Shown: positions 33,701 to 43,268 of the stretch, piece after piece | Layout: each line of letters begins with the position of its first letter | Position numbering within the stretch: the first letter of the stretch is position 1 | Assembly: GCA_029688825.1 (NCBI GenBank) | Contig: JARUKX010000002.1 | Coordinates: 62,001-126,000, forward strand | Origin: Haloarculaceae archaeon H-GB1-1 | Lineage (GTDB): Archaea > Halobacteriota > Halobacteria > Halobacteriales > Haloarculaceae | Direction of reading: 5' to 3' | Length of the DNA: 64,000 nucleotides | Notes under the pieces: generated by a model | Database searches by the model: none | Told to the model about the DNA's origin: nothing | The model's input: only the letters and a program-made list of their open reading frames with translations | Position numbers and translations under genes: made by a program

Positions 33701-34074
33701 GCCTTTGCTTCTTGGACCAGTCCTGACCGAGGAAATCGATCACCAGTGTGGAGTGGATTGCTGGACGAATCTATTCCCTCAACGCCGAGTTCCACAAGGC
33801 GCGAGAGAAGGGGCTGATCGATATTGGTGACTGGCCCTTTGTACTGGTCCTGTTCGTACCACTCTGAGACAATCCCATCAAGTGTATCTATGCGAAGCGC
33901 TGCCGATGGCCCGAATTCACGCCACCGATCGCGCGTGGCATCTATTGGATGGTCTTTCGGAGTGAGATAGAGGATACTCTCAGGCTGAGTATCCACGTCG
34001 TCTCTGAGCCTTTCAAATGCTTCAGATTCGAGGTGGGGAAAATCAGATCCGGTAAGCAACAGACGGTGAGACAT
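30724..34074 (-). CDS. AddB-like nuclease subunit with Fe-S motif
   Basis: About 1116 residues from the ATG at 34074 (MSHRLLLTG). The N-terminal two-thirds is a helicase-like scaffold without a proper Walker A (LLTGSDFPHLESEA), as in AddB proteins that have lost helicase function. The C-terminus has a PD-(D/E)XK nuclease: YAACGFKYYMHRVLGI (first cysteine), GLIDRIETV, VVVRDYKTGSS, then CRYCDYAHVCD, giving the four-cysteine iron-sulphur staple typical of AddB. Together with the following AddA-like protein it should resect or degrade DNA ends. It faces brxA across a divergent promoter region. Confidence 0.85.
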   Translation of the reverse strand: MSHRLLLTGSDFPHLESEAFERLRDDVDTQPESILYLTPKDHPIDATRDRWREFGPSAALRIDTLDGIVSEWYEQDQYKGPVTNIDQPLLSRLVELGVEGIDSSSNPLHTGDRFPRSGLVQEAKALFTELEFAGLLSADAMRNRLSDEGLISHASDVGELADAIEAAREEVLADTLRETYRSERMHHVTAADTPPDEVFPSVDAVVLGGFTQFTVLESRLIDCIAECWPTVALLPMQVDADSPTGLDRGAERVFEVYQNLGFVRKFQDHTNSVSTESRKRILRSLYRHPAQSPDCSDVDATELDLTVVEPGTVPDEIRDVARKIRTQLASGRQPENIGVVLTSPVQYADQVREVFEAYELPFSLHTELPLLETAIGDLVQTICQLGQEPRTLGSLLDILTNPLVEITDVDDSLNHQHLARVSARVETARLDSTLEHVDDDVSATIDSLIHDIVGLADASLDTLPDKLDTLFGRLGVNDALSGERELPRRLKTREKSARDSLNRILETLELTAPLADPAIGDSLERLERALHDGSIQRTGRPSDENVVVCGLAEAVSRDFSQTYILGVTSTHFPSNTDRMAFTQPIYEAHPDFEQTDVTAEARYLFGGILGSETSIQLSVPQRSVSGEPYVEADVLTELRRLIDFSEIAVETTATEPGHQEDVQRAVGDVFSKASEDPVHTLVTHAVDAGTFNSAQQSRINAGIECAAARAGPELTPYDGQLTQETVAKVHDELAREPYSPSRLETYAACGFKYYMHRVLGIKAPDPLTREPDAGVRGSYIHDVLEHYYLSLQSGGSDPVHPGGDFETRQQQLLDTALDRLDHAFDEHSQTAFQEEWLTTVLAGLGTPDTNPYYGPHETPDDRPIARGLFYRFLKHEAEEPGKTTARPTWFEGRIGNPYDAGTPLSDDPAEIETSHGPVPIHGLIDRIETVPGTDPTQVVVRDYKTGSSIPSESDSLSGLKFQLQLYALMAEEALDDVEVVGGAYYQVSPPSSVNSRSGLLTSQEMAVYHGSDDVDTPLLRHSYPYFETHEAFRSFIEETTPQRLGDLASGIAEGGFHPTVLDPSDAGCRYCDYAHVCDVRSHQRKDVIEWIDDMGTSTYVPLKARGHDLEDFVEVE

Positions 34075-34097
34075 ACACACTTGAATACAGAATGTGA

Positions 34098-34107
34098 ATA
34101 TGAATGT
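34098..34107 (-). promoter_or_regulatory. TATA-like element of the AddB/AddA genes
   Basis: On the minus strand TTCATATTCA lies about 25 nt before the ATG at 34074, compatible with a leaderless message. Confidence 0.35.
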
Positions 34108-34154
34108 TGGGGGACTAGTCACCGAATGTAGGCATAGCGTAGCACAAATATAGA

Positions 34155-34165
34155 CGAAATATAAA
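34155..34165 (+). promoter_or_regulatory. Promoter of the BREX locus
   Basis: CGAAATATAAA is a strong BRE/TATA pair ending 26 nt before the brxA ATG at 34191, so the BREX message is probably leaderless. Confidence 0.65.
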
Positions 34166-34190
34166 GTGGGTCGGTTTAGTCTACCAACGT

Positions 34191-35030
34191 ATGACCCTCA
34201 TATCCGATGGAGGTGACGCTCCTATCTCATCTCTGTCTGGACAACTTTCGCCAGCTGAAGTCAACATGGATCTCACGATGTGTGGTCTCCTCGTCGATCG
34301 GGCTGAGGAATTGGCTCAGCTCTACGCAGACAAGGGGAACTGGAACGACGTGAAGGAGATCTGGTTCGACGAGCGCCTCTCGAATCGGAGCACACGGGGA
34401 AGTTCCCAGAAAATCTATCGGGTGCTGACATCACGGTTCAAAAATGCACCGACGTCTCTCCCGAACCCGAGTGTTCTCCCCCGGGTGTTTGATCAGTGTG
34501 ATACGTCCCGAGACAAGGCACAGATCCTCTATCTATACCTTGTTTCTGACGATAGCTTGGTTCGGTACGTCGTCCACGAATACAGTGCTCGTGTATCTCG
34601 AGGCGAACCGGACCCACTAGATTTCTCGAACGAGACTCTTTCAACGATCCTCGGCAACCTCACCTATTCCGATGGTAGCAGCTTCGACTACGCAGAATCG
34701 ACGACGGAGCGGTGGTGCGAAGGGATCAGATCCGTAATGCGTGAAATCGGTGTTCTCGAAGGACAACAAGCGGTAGCAGGGGAATTCCCTTCTGTAGGAA
34801 CCACACCACTTCTCGTTGCTTTGGACTATTCGTTCGAGACCGGCGGTGAAGAATGGATTACAGCCCCTCGAGGATTGCTATACCTCTTCCAACCGGAGCA
34901 GCGCTGGGAAGAACTGTTCGACCGTGCTGCCACCACCACCGCTTGGGAATATCTCGAACTCCACGGAGACCTCGACCTACGCCCCAGTGAAGAAACATAT
35001 TCGTGGGTACAGGATAGAGGTGACAGTTGA
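34191..35030 (+). CDS. brxA: BrxA (BREX, DUF1819)
   Basis: 279 residues, the normal size for the family. Residues ~30-130 show the DUF1819 pattern: LLVDRAEELAQLY, WNDVKEIWFDERL, QKIYRVLTSRF, then YLYLVSDDSLVRYVVHEY. BrxA is a small helical DNA-binding protein conserved in BREX phage-defence systems. The start is fixed by a TATA element 26 nt upstream. It is the first gene of the locus and its stop overlaps the next start by one base (TGATG). Confidence 0.85.
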   Translation: MTLISDGGDAPISSLSGQLSPAEVNMDLTMCGLLVDRAEELAQLYADKGNWNDVKEIWFDERLSNRSTRGSSQKIYRVLTSRFKNAPTSLPNPSVLPRVFDQCDTSRDKAQILYLYLVSDDSLVRYVVHEYSARVSRGEPDPLDFSNETLSTILGNLTYSDGSSFDYAESTTERWCEGIRSVMREIGVLEGQQAVAGEFPSVGTTPLLVALDYSFETGGEEWITAPRGLLYLFQPEQRWEELFDRAATTTAWEYLELHGDLDLRPSEETYSWVQDRGDS

Positions 35031-38000
35031 TGGTCGATGCGAGTTGGTTTGAAGACCTTCCAGACGATTTCGAGGAATCGGTCCGTATCGACAGGGATGA
35101 ACGCGATCATCGCGAGCGCGCCATCCAGTCATACCACGTAACGGCGGACTCTCAACGCTTTATTCGGGACTTCGTCGACCGGATGCTCGGACAGGCGGAC
35201 GATATGCGTACCGGGTCGAACTATTGGCTCTACGGCTATTACGGCAGCGGAAAGAGCCATCTTCTGACCGTCCTGGACGGATTGCTCGACACCGACTGGC
35301 TCGAAGGGCAATATAGCAGTGTCTGGGATGACCTTACGCAAGTAACAGAAGATGCCAGCGTGGACCAATTGCGTGACCACTGGCGGAGTATCCATGACGA
35401 ATATTACGTCATCCCTGTCTCGATCAATCTACTGAAATACCAGGGGCAAAAGCAGCGGAGTTTCAGCGAGATCGTTCTCAGACACGCCCATCAGGACCCC
35501 GATTTGACCGGCGTCGACGATGAGATCTCGAGTGGACTCTCCTCACAGCTTGACGTCGCGTATTTCGAGAAGTGGTTCCGGACGACCGATGCGTGGCCCG
35601 ACCGCCAGACTCGTGCACAAGAGGTACTCGAAACGGTCACTGCCGAGAGCGGTGGATACGACTGGGATTCAGAAAACCTCTGGAAGGATATCCAGAACTA
35701 CAGTGTGCTCGCAGATGTGGTTCTCCCCCAACTCTTCGAGGAGGTCAACGAAACCCGTGATGGGTATACGGACCTCAGACCCTCGGACATCGATCCAGAG
35801 GAAGTGGTGACACGGCTGAACCAACTGCGTGAAGAACGAGAGGAAGAGTTAGGGCAGCCGGTGAAGTTGGTGTTGCTTCTCGACGAGGTGAGTCTCTTTA
35901 TCGGGACGGACTTTGAACGCCTGACTGAACTCCAGACGCTCGCGGAGAATATCGACGATATCGGCGATGGGGACATCCAGCTCGTTGCGACTGCGCAGGC
36001 CAAGATCGAAGACGTCCAGCCGAAGTTCGCCGCTCACGGTGCCGACTTTAGTATCGTCAAAGACCGCTTCCCGCACCGCTACCAGCTACCCAGTAAACAC
36101 GTAGGCGACATCGCAAAGCGGCGTCTGTTCGAGAAGTCCGACCAAGGTGAGGCCCGAGTTCGTGAGGTACTCGACGACGCCTCCGTGAAACCAACTGAAT
36201 CACTGGTTTACAACGAAATCAAGCAGAATACGAAACCGCCACTCGACAGTATCGACGACGACGAGCTCGTCGAGTTCTACCCCTTCCTTCCCTATCACGC
36301 TCCTCTGTTCCTCGAAATACTGTTCAATCTCAGGCAGAAAGCTCCTGATCCCGCAAAATCGATCTTCTCGGGGACCGCTCGCGCGATTCTCGCGCTCATG
36401 CACAATCTCCTCCAGAGTTGGGTTGAAGACGGAGAACCTGACCACGTCGTTACGTTGGTCGATTTCTATGAACTGATCAAACCAGAGCTGGAGGAGACCC
36501 TCGAGAAAGACGTTCGAGTTATCGGAGAGCTACCCGACGATGACGAGGCTGGAGAGAATGAGTCCCATGAAGGGGGGAGAAGTATCGCAGACGAAGTCGC
36601 GGATGGCAATCTGGAAGAGTTCGATCTCGACGTGGCGAAAGCGGTCTTGTTGCTGCAGCACGTCCACGATATCGTCCCATTGAACGAGGGGAACATCGCC
36701 GTCTCCGTGATGTCCGATCTCAACGGTCGGTCATGGATTAGTACGCAAAACCGAGTCGAGGAATCGCTGGGGCGGCTCCAGAAATTCATCCGGCCGACCG
36801 AGGACGAATCTGGCGCGAGATATCGGTTCGCAACACAGGAAGAGCGCCTCATCTATGACGATACCGAGGTAAACGAGGAGAACCCAGACTGGGATGCTAT
36901 TCTCCACGCATTGGACGAGCATCTCTGGGAACGGATCATGCAGGATCTTTCCCTCCCGGAATCCGTTCCGTATAGTGAATCAGGTGACGAATATCCCGTC
37001 GCATACGAATTTAGTCTCGACGGAGTTGGGTTCGAGACAACCAGGGAAGCCGAGGGAGGCTTAGAAGTCTCCATTGCAATGCAGGGCGTTCATCCGAGCC
37101 ATTCGCCAGAAAATGGGGATGAAGAAACGCTTTACTGGGAGATCGACACTGACGGACTCGACGACCTTCGGAAGCACATCGTCGAGTGGTGGGCGCTTCG
37201 GGACGCGATTTCGACACACACCGTCCCACCTGCTGTTGAACGCGATCTCGACCGGCGGGCTAGTGCTGTCAGAAGCAAACTCGTTAGCGCGATGCAGAGC
37301 GGCTCCTACACGGTGAAAGATCGAACGGACATCGGGAGTCTCACGAAAGCTGTACAAACTGCGGTCGATGTCGGATATCCGGACGACTTCCATCCGATGA
37401 TGCTCCAGGTGACCGACGACCGACTGCAGGAACTTGCCGAGCTTTCCACTGAAGATCCACTCCCAGCGTGGGCACATACGATACAGGTCCCCTCCTCGGA
37501 TCCATCCGCGAGTCAAGGAAAGAAAAGCATTCAGCGAAACGTGTTGTCGCTCACTGGCCGGCAGCTGAATAACAAGGACGATGGCCTCAACATGAACACG
37601 GTCCTCGATGGGATCACTGACGAAAAGCCGTTCTACGATGATGCCCGCCCTGCATTGTGTGCTATCATCTGGGGATTCTGTCGTGAAGGCCGACTCGTTC
37701 CTGTCGACGAAGACGGGAACACGCTCGCAAATGAAGTCGTTCTCGATCAGAGCCAGCTATCGACGACGAGACTGAAACTCCTCCCACGTGAGCCGATTGG
37801 GAAACTGCTCGAAGAAGGCGGCTTCAAGGAGACTACAGAGACTGTCGCTGATGGACTGATTAACCTCCAGAACGCGAATACACAGCTCCGTTCGGCGCTC
37901 ACTGGTCTCCAAGAGGACGTCCAATTGGTCGCAGACACCGATATCCGTTCGGACGCTGTCGCTGGCTTGCTTGACAGCCTTGTCGAAGAGTTATCTGAGC

Positions 38001-38785
38001 GCATCGATGCAACCTCTGACCGGCTCACCGTCGTCAGGTCACAGGGGGACGGACTAGGGGATGCGATTGAACAGACTAACGCCGGACAGGAATGGCTCGA
38101 CGAAGTCGTAGATGTCTGGAACCGACGGCTCCAGTCGCTCTACCGCTACGATGCGCAACTGGTCGTCGGTGACAGTGAGTTCGAATGGGTCGATCAGAAG
38201 GCGCAGTCATTGGTCGCGGAACAGCGTGATGCTCTCCATGCGTTCGATGGGAGCTGGTGGACGACCGATGGGTGGAAAGTCCTGGTTGGAGAGACTGCCA
38301 CCGAGTGTAGCAGTGAACTTCAACGCTCTTGGAACGCGTACGTCGAGGAGCACGGACTCGCTGCATTCGTGGAGCGGCTGGAGGAACATCCATGGGTTGT
38401 TCCTGCAACAGAACTCCCGTCGAGTGTGCATGTCGCCTTCGAGCGGACCTACATCACACCGCTTCGTGAGCTTCGACGCTGGTACGAAACCGTAGACGAG
38501 GCAGTCACGGCACTTGACTCAGATGACGAAGATACGCTGGCGTCGGTGGCAGATGATATTGCTGGTGTGAAACCTCGGACAGACGCTACCGAAGATGACG
38601 TTGACGTACTCGAATCCAGACTCGATCGCCTCTCTGCAATCGTCGGCGACCGGACACCAGACGACGTGGATCAAATCGGAGTTCTCCCGAACGACCGACA
38701 GGGCATCGATCAGCGTCTCGAACGTCTCGTCGAGAGCAGAGAATTGGATGTAGAGCAGGCTGATTCGGGGGTGATCATTCGATGA
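35030..38785 (+). CDS. brxC: BrxC/PglY, first copy (BREX ATPase)
   Basis: 1251 residues from the ATG at 35030. Walker A is LYGYYGSGKSHLLTVL (about residue 66-82) and Walker B is KLVLLLDEVSLFIG (about 285), then a sensor-like QLVATAQAKIEDV. The rest is a long helical region with ERLERLVE-type coiled segments at the end. The N-terminus (VRIDRDERDHRERAIQSYHVTADSQRFI) matches the BrxC/PglY family. BrxC is a large ATPase that works with PglX and PglZ in BREX methylation and defence. Two copies are the hallmark of BREX type 5. It overlaps brxB by 4 nt (ATGA). Confidence 0.9.
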   Translation: MVDASWFEDLPDDFEESVRIDRDERDHRERAIQSYHVTADSQRFIRDFVDRMLGQADDMRTGSNYWLYGYYGSGKSHLLTVLDGLLDTDWLEGQYSSVWDDLTQVTEDASVDQLRDHWRSIHDEYYVIPVSINLLKYQGQKQRSFSEIVLRHAHQDPDLTGVDDEISSGLSSQLDVAYFEKWFRTTDAWPDRQTRAQEVLETVTAESGGYDWDSENLWKDIQNYSVLADVVLPQLFEEVNETRDGYTDLRPSDIDPEEVVTRLNQLREEREEELGQPVKLVLLLDEVSLFIGTDFERLTELQTLAENIDDIGDGDIQLVATAQAKIEDVQPKFAAHGADFSIVKDRFPHRYQLPSKHVGDIAKRRLFEKSDQGEARVREVLDDASVKPTESLVYNEIKQNTKPPLDSIDDDELVEFYPFLPYHAPLFLEILFNLRQKAPDPAKSIFSGTARAILALMHNLLQSWVEDGEPDHVVTLVDFYELIKPELEETLEKDVRVIGELPDDDEAGENESHEGGRSIADEVADGNLEEFDLDVAKAVLLLQHVHDIVPLNEGNIAVSVMSDLNGRSWISTQNRVEESLGRLQKFIRPTEDESGARYRFATQEERLIYDDTEVNEENPDWDAILHALDEHLWERIMQDLSLPESVPYSESGDEYPVAYEFSLDGVGFETTREAEGGLEVSIAMQGVHPSHSPENGDEETLYWEIDTDGLDDLRKHIVEWWALRDAISTHTVPPAVERDLDRRASAVRSKLVSAMQSGSYTVKDRTDIGSLTKAVQTAVDVGYPDDFHPMMLQVTDDRLQELAELSTEDPLPAWAHTIQVPSSDPSASQGKKSIQRNVLSLTGRQLNNKDDGLNMNTVLDGITDEKPFYDDARPALCAIIWGFCREGRLVPVDEDGNTLANEVVLDQSQLSTTRLKLLPREPIGKLLEEGGFKETTETVADGLINLQNANTQLRSALTGLQEDVQLVADTDIRSDAVAGLLDSLVEELSERIDATSDRLTVVRSQGDGLGDAIEQTNAGQEWLDEVVDVWNRRLQSLYRYDAQLVVGDSEFEWVDQKAQSLVAEQRDALHAFDGSWWTTDGWKVLVGETATECSSELQRSWNAYVEEHGLAAFVERLEEHPWVVPATELPSSVHVAFERTYITPLRELRRWYETVDEAVTALDSDDEDTLASVADDIAGVKPRTDATEDDVDVLESRLDRLSAIVGDRTPDDVDQIGVLPNDRQGIDQRLERLVESRELDVEQADSGVIIR

Positions 38786-39372
38786 CTGACTCACCATATC
38801 TCGCATTCAAGGAGAAGCTGTGTATGTTCGCTGATGGGCAAGCCGGCATCCGGAATCCATTCGTGATCGCAGCGGTCGATCCCTCTGTCGAACACCGGGT
38901 TGCGGACCGACTCAGTAGATGGGCGACGGGCGCAGAAGAGCCGCCAGTTGTGGATAACGGAGTCACGGTCCAGCCGATTTGGCTCGACGAACTCCTCCCG
39001 AAGACGAAGGTCTACAATCTCTCGGTGGCATTGGGTGGCCAGACGACTGCTGAGCGTATTGAAGAGACGATGCAGGATCGTTTGGCAGAGGAGCTCGTCG
39101 AGGAGATGATCACGAACGAGATTGACGACGACCGGCTGGAAACGCAACAGCACGTCGTCTTGCTTCTCAACCTCGGGAGCCTCTATCCGTTCACTCGAGC
39201 GTCCGAGCTCCTCGACGAACTCGACCGTCGCAACGTCAGGTCTACCATCGGTATTCCATTCCCCGGCGATGTCGTCGGCGGGAAGTTGAGTTTCTTTGGC
39301 GGCGACTCGCGGCATTACTATCCAGCACATCAGATTGACGGGCAGATCCGGGAGGTGCATCTCCAACAATGA
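38782..39372 (+). CDS. brxB: BrxB (BREX, DUF1788)
   Basis: 196 residues, the usual size. Family landmarks: FVIAAVDPSVEHRVADRLSRW near the start, the middle strand VVLLLNLGSLYPFTRASELLD, and the conserved end IGIPFPGDVVGGKLSFFGGD…YYPAHQI. BrxB has no known catalytic site and is needed in most BREX systems. It sits between the two brxC copies and overlaps both (4 nt each), so all are translationally coupled. Confidence 0.88.
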   Translation: MTDSPYLAFKEKLCMFADGQAGIRNPFVIAAVDPSVEHRVADRLSRWATGAEEPPVVDNGVTVQPIWLDELLPKTKVYNLSVALGGQTTAERIEETMQDRLAEELVEEMITNEIDDDRLETQQHVVLLLNLGSLYPFTRASELLDELDRRNVRSTIGIPFPGDVVGGKLSFFGGDSRHYYPAHQIDGQIREVHLQQ

Positions 39373-42300
39373 GTATCAAAGAGCTATTCCGTAGTGATCC
39401 GACACGACAACTCGAAGAAGTCCAGAAGGTCAATGCGCGAGAGCGAGCAGAGACCGACGTCGCAGAGTTCCACGAGACTGAAAGTGCAAAGCGTGTGCTC
39501 ACGGAGCTCGGAGAAGTCATCCAAACCCATCCCGGAGAAGCAGCACGCTTTCTCTATCTCCACGCGACCTTCGGATCAGGGAAAACCCACCTCCTGAAAC
39601 TCATCGGGCTCGTCGCAGACAGTGAATCAGAGTTCGCACATCTGGGTGATGAACTCGCTCAGCAGTGGCCCGGATTCGACAACCTTGCCCGCTCGATCGA
39701 CGACTCACACGTCGGTCGCCTCAAGCCGGTCTTCCTGAATCTCCTCGACCGGGACGCCTCGAAAGAACCGCCGCTTCCGTTCCTCATCTTCGAGGCGATC
39801 GGTCGCGAACTCGGCTATCCGACAGACCCGAACTGGTTGCTCGAGTGGGCCTGGACCGTCGATATGGAATACGACGGTGTCTGGGACGCGCTCATCGACG
39901 CCGAGCACGACGGCCAGACGTTCGAGGACGTTCTCGAAGAACGGGCATCCCTACGCCGGTGGCTCTACGAAGCACTTCCGTCGTTGACGGAGACGGCGGG
40001 CACCGAACTCGACAGTAAAGCTGGCGTCAAAGCATCCATCGAGCGAGCAGAGGACGATGTCGACCCAGAGTCGTTCGATCCCGCAGAACTGGTACAGCGA
40101 GTGGAGACCGTCACCGATGCACTGAACGAAGGCGGCCCCCGGACCGAGTTGCTCCTCGGACTCGACGAGGTTGCGCTGTTCGTCGGCGATAGTCGGCATC
40201 GATACCGGGAGTTCGAGGAGACGATGGAAGCCCTCCAACACGGCCCGAATCCGGTCGTTGTTACAACTGGGCAGTACTCGCTCCCGGCGACACGTGAGAG
40301 TCTCATCGGTGAGCCGGCGGACGATCACTGGACACACCAGCAGGTCCCACTCGAAGGCGCTGACACGGAGATCATCGTCCGGAAGCGGTGGCTGCAGAAG
40401 AACAGTTCGGGCAGTGAGCGAGTATCGTCACTCGTTTCATCGATGCCCGATCTGTCGCTGGAGACGTATTCGCCAGTCGGTAGCGCCGACCCGGACCCTG
40501 TCGAGTCGTATCCCTTCCGCGAGTACGATCTCACGCTGCTCCGAAAGGTGATGCAGGAGTTGATCACCCAGGGGAGAGCGACGGATCGGGACTACATCCA
40601 GGGACGAGCGCTGCTCGTGTTGGTTCGGTCGCTGTTCACGAAGTTCGGCTGGGCAACAGCTGAGGAGGGTGCGCTCGTCACATGGGATGAACTGTTCGAC
40701 CTCCTCGTCGAGGAGACGACGTATGTTCCCCTGTGGGTGCAGGAGATGCTGGACAATACGTTGATTCCGACCTTCGATGGCGATGAGAACGCCTGGGAGG
40801 TCCGAGTATCGAAAGCACTGTACCTCCTCAACCAGACGCCGGCCGTTCCAGCAACGCCGGAGAACTTGGGTCGGCTGATGCTTGACGACGTTCACTCCTC
40901 TGTCGATGAAAGCGTCGAAGAGACCGAGTCGGCGCTGAACACGCTCGTCGACAAGCGAAAGGTGCTCACTGAAACGAACGACAAAGGTGACGAAGTATAC
41001 ACGCTGGTCTCGGAAGAGCAGGAGAGTATTCTCAGTCGAGCCCAGACCAAAGCTGAGCAGATTTCGCCGCATCAGCTGTCCGCGTGGCTCGAGACGCGAC
41101 TCAGAGAGAACGACGGCTTCTTCCGGAGCGATAGTAGCCTTCACGAAGCGGACGTCGGCGACGAACGGCTCGTCCCGCTCCGGTACGAATACTCCATCCT
41201 CGACCCAGTCGGTCGAGCGCCAACGACGGAATTCGATGCCGTTCGGATTCGGGTACTGGCCGACGATCCAGAGACGGTTACTGACCAGGTCGACACGTGG
41301 AAAGACGTAAACGACGGCCGAGCCGGTGGAGAACACATTCTCATCGCAATCGAGGTACCCGAGACGACGCTCGACAGGATTCGGAACGTCCTCGGTATGG
41401 GGAAAGTCCTCGACGAAGAGACGGAGACACACGAGGAACTCGAACGAGAACATCGAACCGACAAACGTCGACTGGAGTCTTCGGTGAGCGATCTCCTCGA
41501 GAATGCATCAGTCCATACGGTTCACGAGTACCGTGGAGAGCGCCCGAGTGTCCTCGAAGACGTCGTCGAAGACCAAGTTCAGTCCGTGTTCGGGTCGACT
41601 CGGAAGGTACTGTCCCGCCCGCTCGTCGAGGTCGACGATGCGAAGGGGCTGGCGAAGTTCTTCAGAGGGAGCGGCGATTGGCCGCTCGCCGATAGCGATG
41701 CAGTCATGTTGGGCGTGGACACGTCGAATCGAACTATCGGTAGCAGTGGCTGGTGTCGGGGGTTCATCGACGAATACGAACAACAGAGCGCAGTTGACGT
41801 CGAGACGTTGCTCCAGCAAACCCGCACGGCAAACGGCGACTATCGAGGGACGCCCCAGGAGTCGATTGCAGTGTTGCTCATCACGCTCGCGACGTCCAAC
41901 GAGAAGGTTGCTCTCAAACAAGACACCGACTACGTCACCGATCCAGCAGCGATCGGACGCCAGGTGCGTACGAAGAGCGGTCTCAACTCGTTGCAGGTGC
42001 GGTTCGGCGTCGATACGATCAATCCGAAGGAAATCCGAACGGTCGTGTCGACTGTCCTCGGTCACGATCCGGAAGGCGATGACCCGGACGCTTGGGTCGA
42101 CGAACTTGGAGCCTGGGTCGACGAAAACAGCGTCCTCGTCAAACGAACGTTCAAGGGCGTCTCTCGCGAGTTCGATCGCTCCCTGGATGCACTCGAGAGC
42201 GCACTGTCGCCGGCGTACAGTGGTGGCGAGATCACCACTTCGGATCTCGTCGACGATGGCGTCAAGTCGGATGCCGAGACGTTCGCAGACGCGCGTGAAC

Positions 42301-43187
42301 TCTTCGCCGTCGAAGATGGCGAGAAATCGCTCTGGGCGCAGTTCTCGGAGACGCTGGAGTTGCTGGAGTCGTTGTATCCCAGCGCAACGATCACATCGCG
42401 AATGCAGACCACGGCGGAAAGTAGTTCCGTGCCCACGAAGGAGACGCTGACAACCCGGATCGCCGACGCGACCGGCCACCGTGTCGATGTCCTCTCCGAT
42501 CAGTATCGGCGAATCACTGGAGAGGGGGTGGACAAATCAGACCCCACGGAGATCTGTGGAGATCTCACGACGTGGGTGCAGGAGCACGAATCGTTGGCCC
42601 GAACGCTGCTCGATGACGCTTCAGACACGTTCAGTGGCGTTTCGTTCGACAGCATTGAGCAGGTGTTCGAGACTGCGTGGGATGGCGATCAGATAGAAGA
42701 AGCCGCAATCGTCGCTTCCAGCGTCCGACAGGAGGCCAAAACATACGAGAACGTCCACGAAATTCTCGATGGAGATCCGAGTCCGTGGGCACAGCTCGAA
42801 TCGGCAGGGAATACCCTTCGTGCAGAGCATCCTGACTCGCCGACGACTGAAGCTGTAGAGACCGTGCTCGGTTCATCCCGACCACCGTCGCTCCAGCGAG
42901 TACAGCAGCTCATCGATGAAGCGGACGATCCAAAACCGCCTGGAGCCGATGATGATGTCTGGGCGGAACTGCAGCGCGTTGCTGAGGAACTCCGCCAGGA
43001 GCTCCCGAACGCGACGATCACCGACAAAGTGACCGCCGTCGTTGACGCTGACGAGCGTCCGACCGAAGATCGGTCTGAAGAACTCCTCTCAGAAGCGAAG
43101 ACGGTCTTGAACCGCATGCGGACAGTCCAGGAGGAATTGGACGGACTCTGTGACGAATCGATCGTCTTGATCGACGACACTGAGTAA
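39369..43187 (+). CDS. brxC: BrxC/PglY, second copy (BREX ATPase)
   Basis: 1272 residues. Walker A is HATFGSGKTHLLKLIG (about residue 64-79) and Walker B LLLGLDEVALFVG (about 258-270), with VVVTTGQYSL as a sensor-like strand. Clearly related to the first copy in the ATPase core but different along the helical C-terminal part, which contains repeats of the form ESA(L/V)xxLRxExPxxxTT(E/D)xV (for example near residues 990-1040, 1135-1165 and 1190-1220). That is consistent with an ancient duplication followed by specialisation. The last gene before the opposite-strand insert. Confidence 0.9.
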   Translation: MSIKELFRSDPTRQLEEVQKVNARERAETDVAEFHETESAKRVLTELGEVIQTHPGEAARFLYLHATFGSGKTHLLKLIGLVADSESEFAHLGDELAQQWPGFDNLARSIDDSHVGRLKPVFLNLLDRDASKEPPLPFLIFEAIGRELGYPTDPNWLLEWAWTVDMEYDGVWDALIDAEHDGQTFEDVLEERASLRRWLYEALPSLTETAGTELDSKAGVKASIERAEDDVDPESFDPAELVQRVETVTDALNEGGPRTELLLGLDEVALFVGDSRHRYREFEETMEALQHGPNPVVVTTGQYSLPATRESLIGEPADDHWTHQQVPLEGADTEIIVRKRWLQKNSSGSERVSSLVSSMPDLSLETYSPVGSADPDPVESYPFREYDLTLLRKVMQELITQGRATDRDYIQGRALLVLVRSLFTKFGWATAEEGALVTWDELFDLLVEETTYVPLWVQEMLDNTLIPTFDGDENAWEVRVSKALYLLNQTPAVPATPENLGRLMLDDVHSSVDESVEETESALNTLVDKRKVLTETNDKGDEVYTLVSEEQESILSRAQTKAEQISPHQLSAWLETRLRENDGFFRSDSSLHEADVGDERLVPLRYEYSILDPVGRAPTTEFDAVRIRVLADDPETVTDQVDTWKDVNDGRAGGEHILIAIEVPETTLDRIRNVLGMGKVLDEETETHEELEREHRTDKRRLESSVSDLLENASVHTVHEYRGERPSVLEDVVEDQVQSVFGSTRKVLSRPLVEVDDAKGLAKFFRGSGDWPLADSDAVMLGVDTSNRTIGSSGWCRGFIDEYEQQSAVDVETLLQQTRTANGDYRGTPQESIAVLLITLATSNEKVALKQDTDYVTDPAAIGRQVRTKSGLNSLQVRFGVDTINPKEIRTVVSTVLGHDPEGDDPDAWVDELGAWVDENSVLVKRTFKGVSREFDRSLDALESALSPAYSGGEITTSDLVDDGVKSDAETFADARELFAVEDGEKSLWAQFSETLELLESLYPSATITSRMQTTAESSSVPTKETLTTRIADATGHRVDVLSDQYRRITGEGVDKSDPTEICGDLTTWVQEHESLARTLLDDASDTFSGVSFDSIEQVFETAWDGDQIEEAAIVASSVRQEAKTYENVHEILDGDPSPWAQLESAGNTLRAEHPDSPTTEAVETVLGSSRPPSLQRVQQLIDEADDPKPPGADDDVWAELQRVAEELRQELPNATITDKVTAVVDADERPTEDRSEELLSEAKTVLNRMRTVQEELDGLCDESIVLIDDTE

Positions 43188-43268
43188 CGATCACTGTCCG
43201 AGATTTCTATAGGGTGCTCGGTTTTGGGCTCAAAGGCGAGTCCCGACTATCGTTGAAAGACGAGGCCG

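Noticed and set aside
40437-41453. 338-codon minus-strand frame opposite the second brxC
   Set aside because: Antisense to the conserved BREX ATPase; no start signals or motifs.
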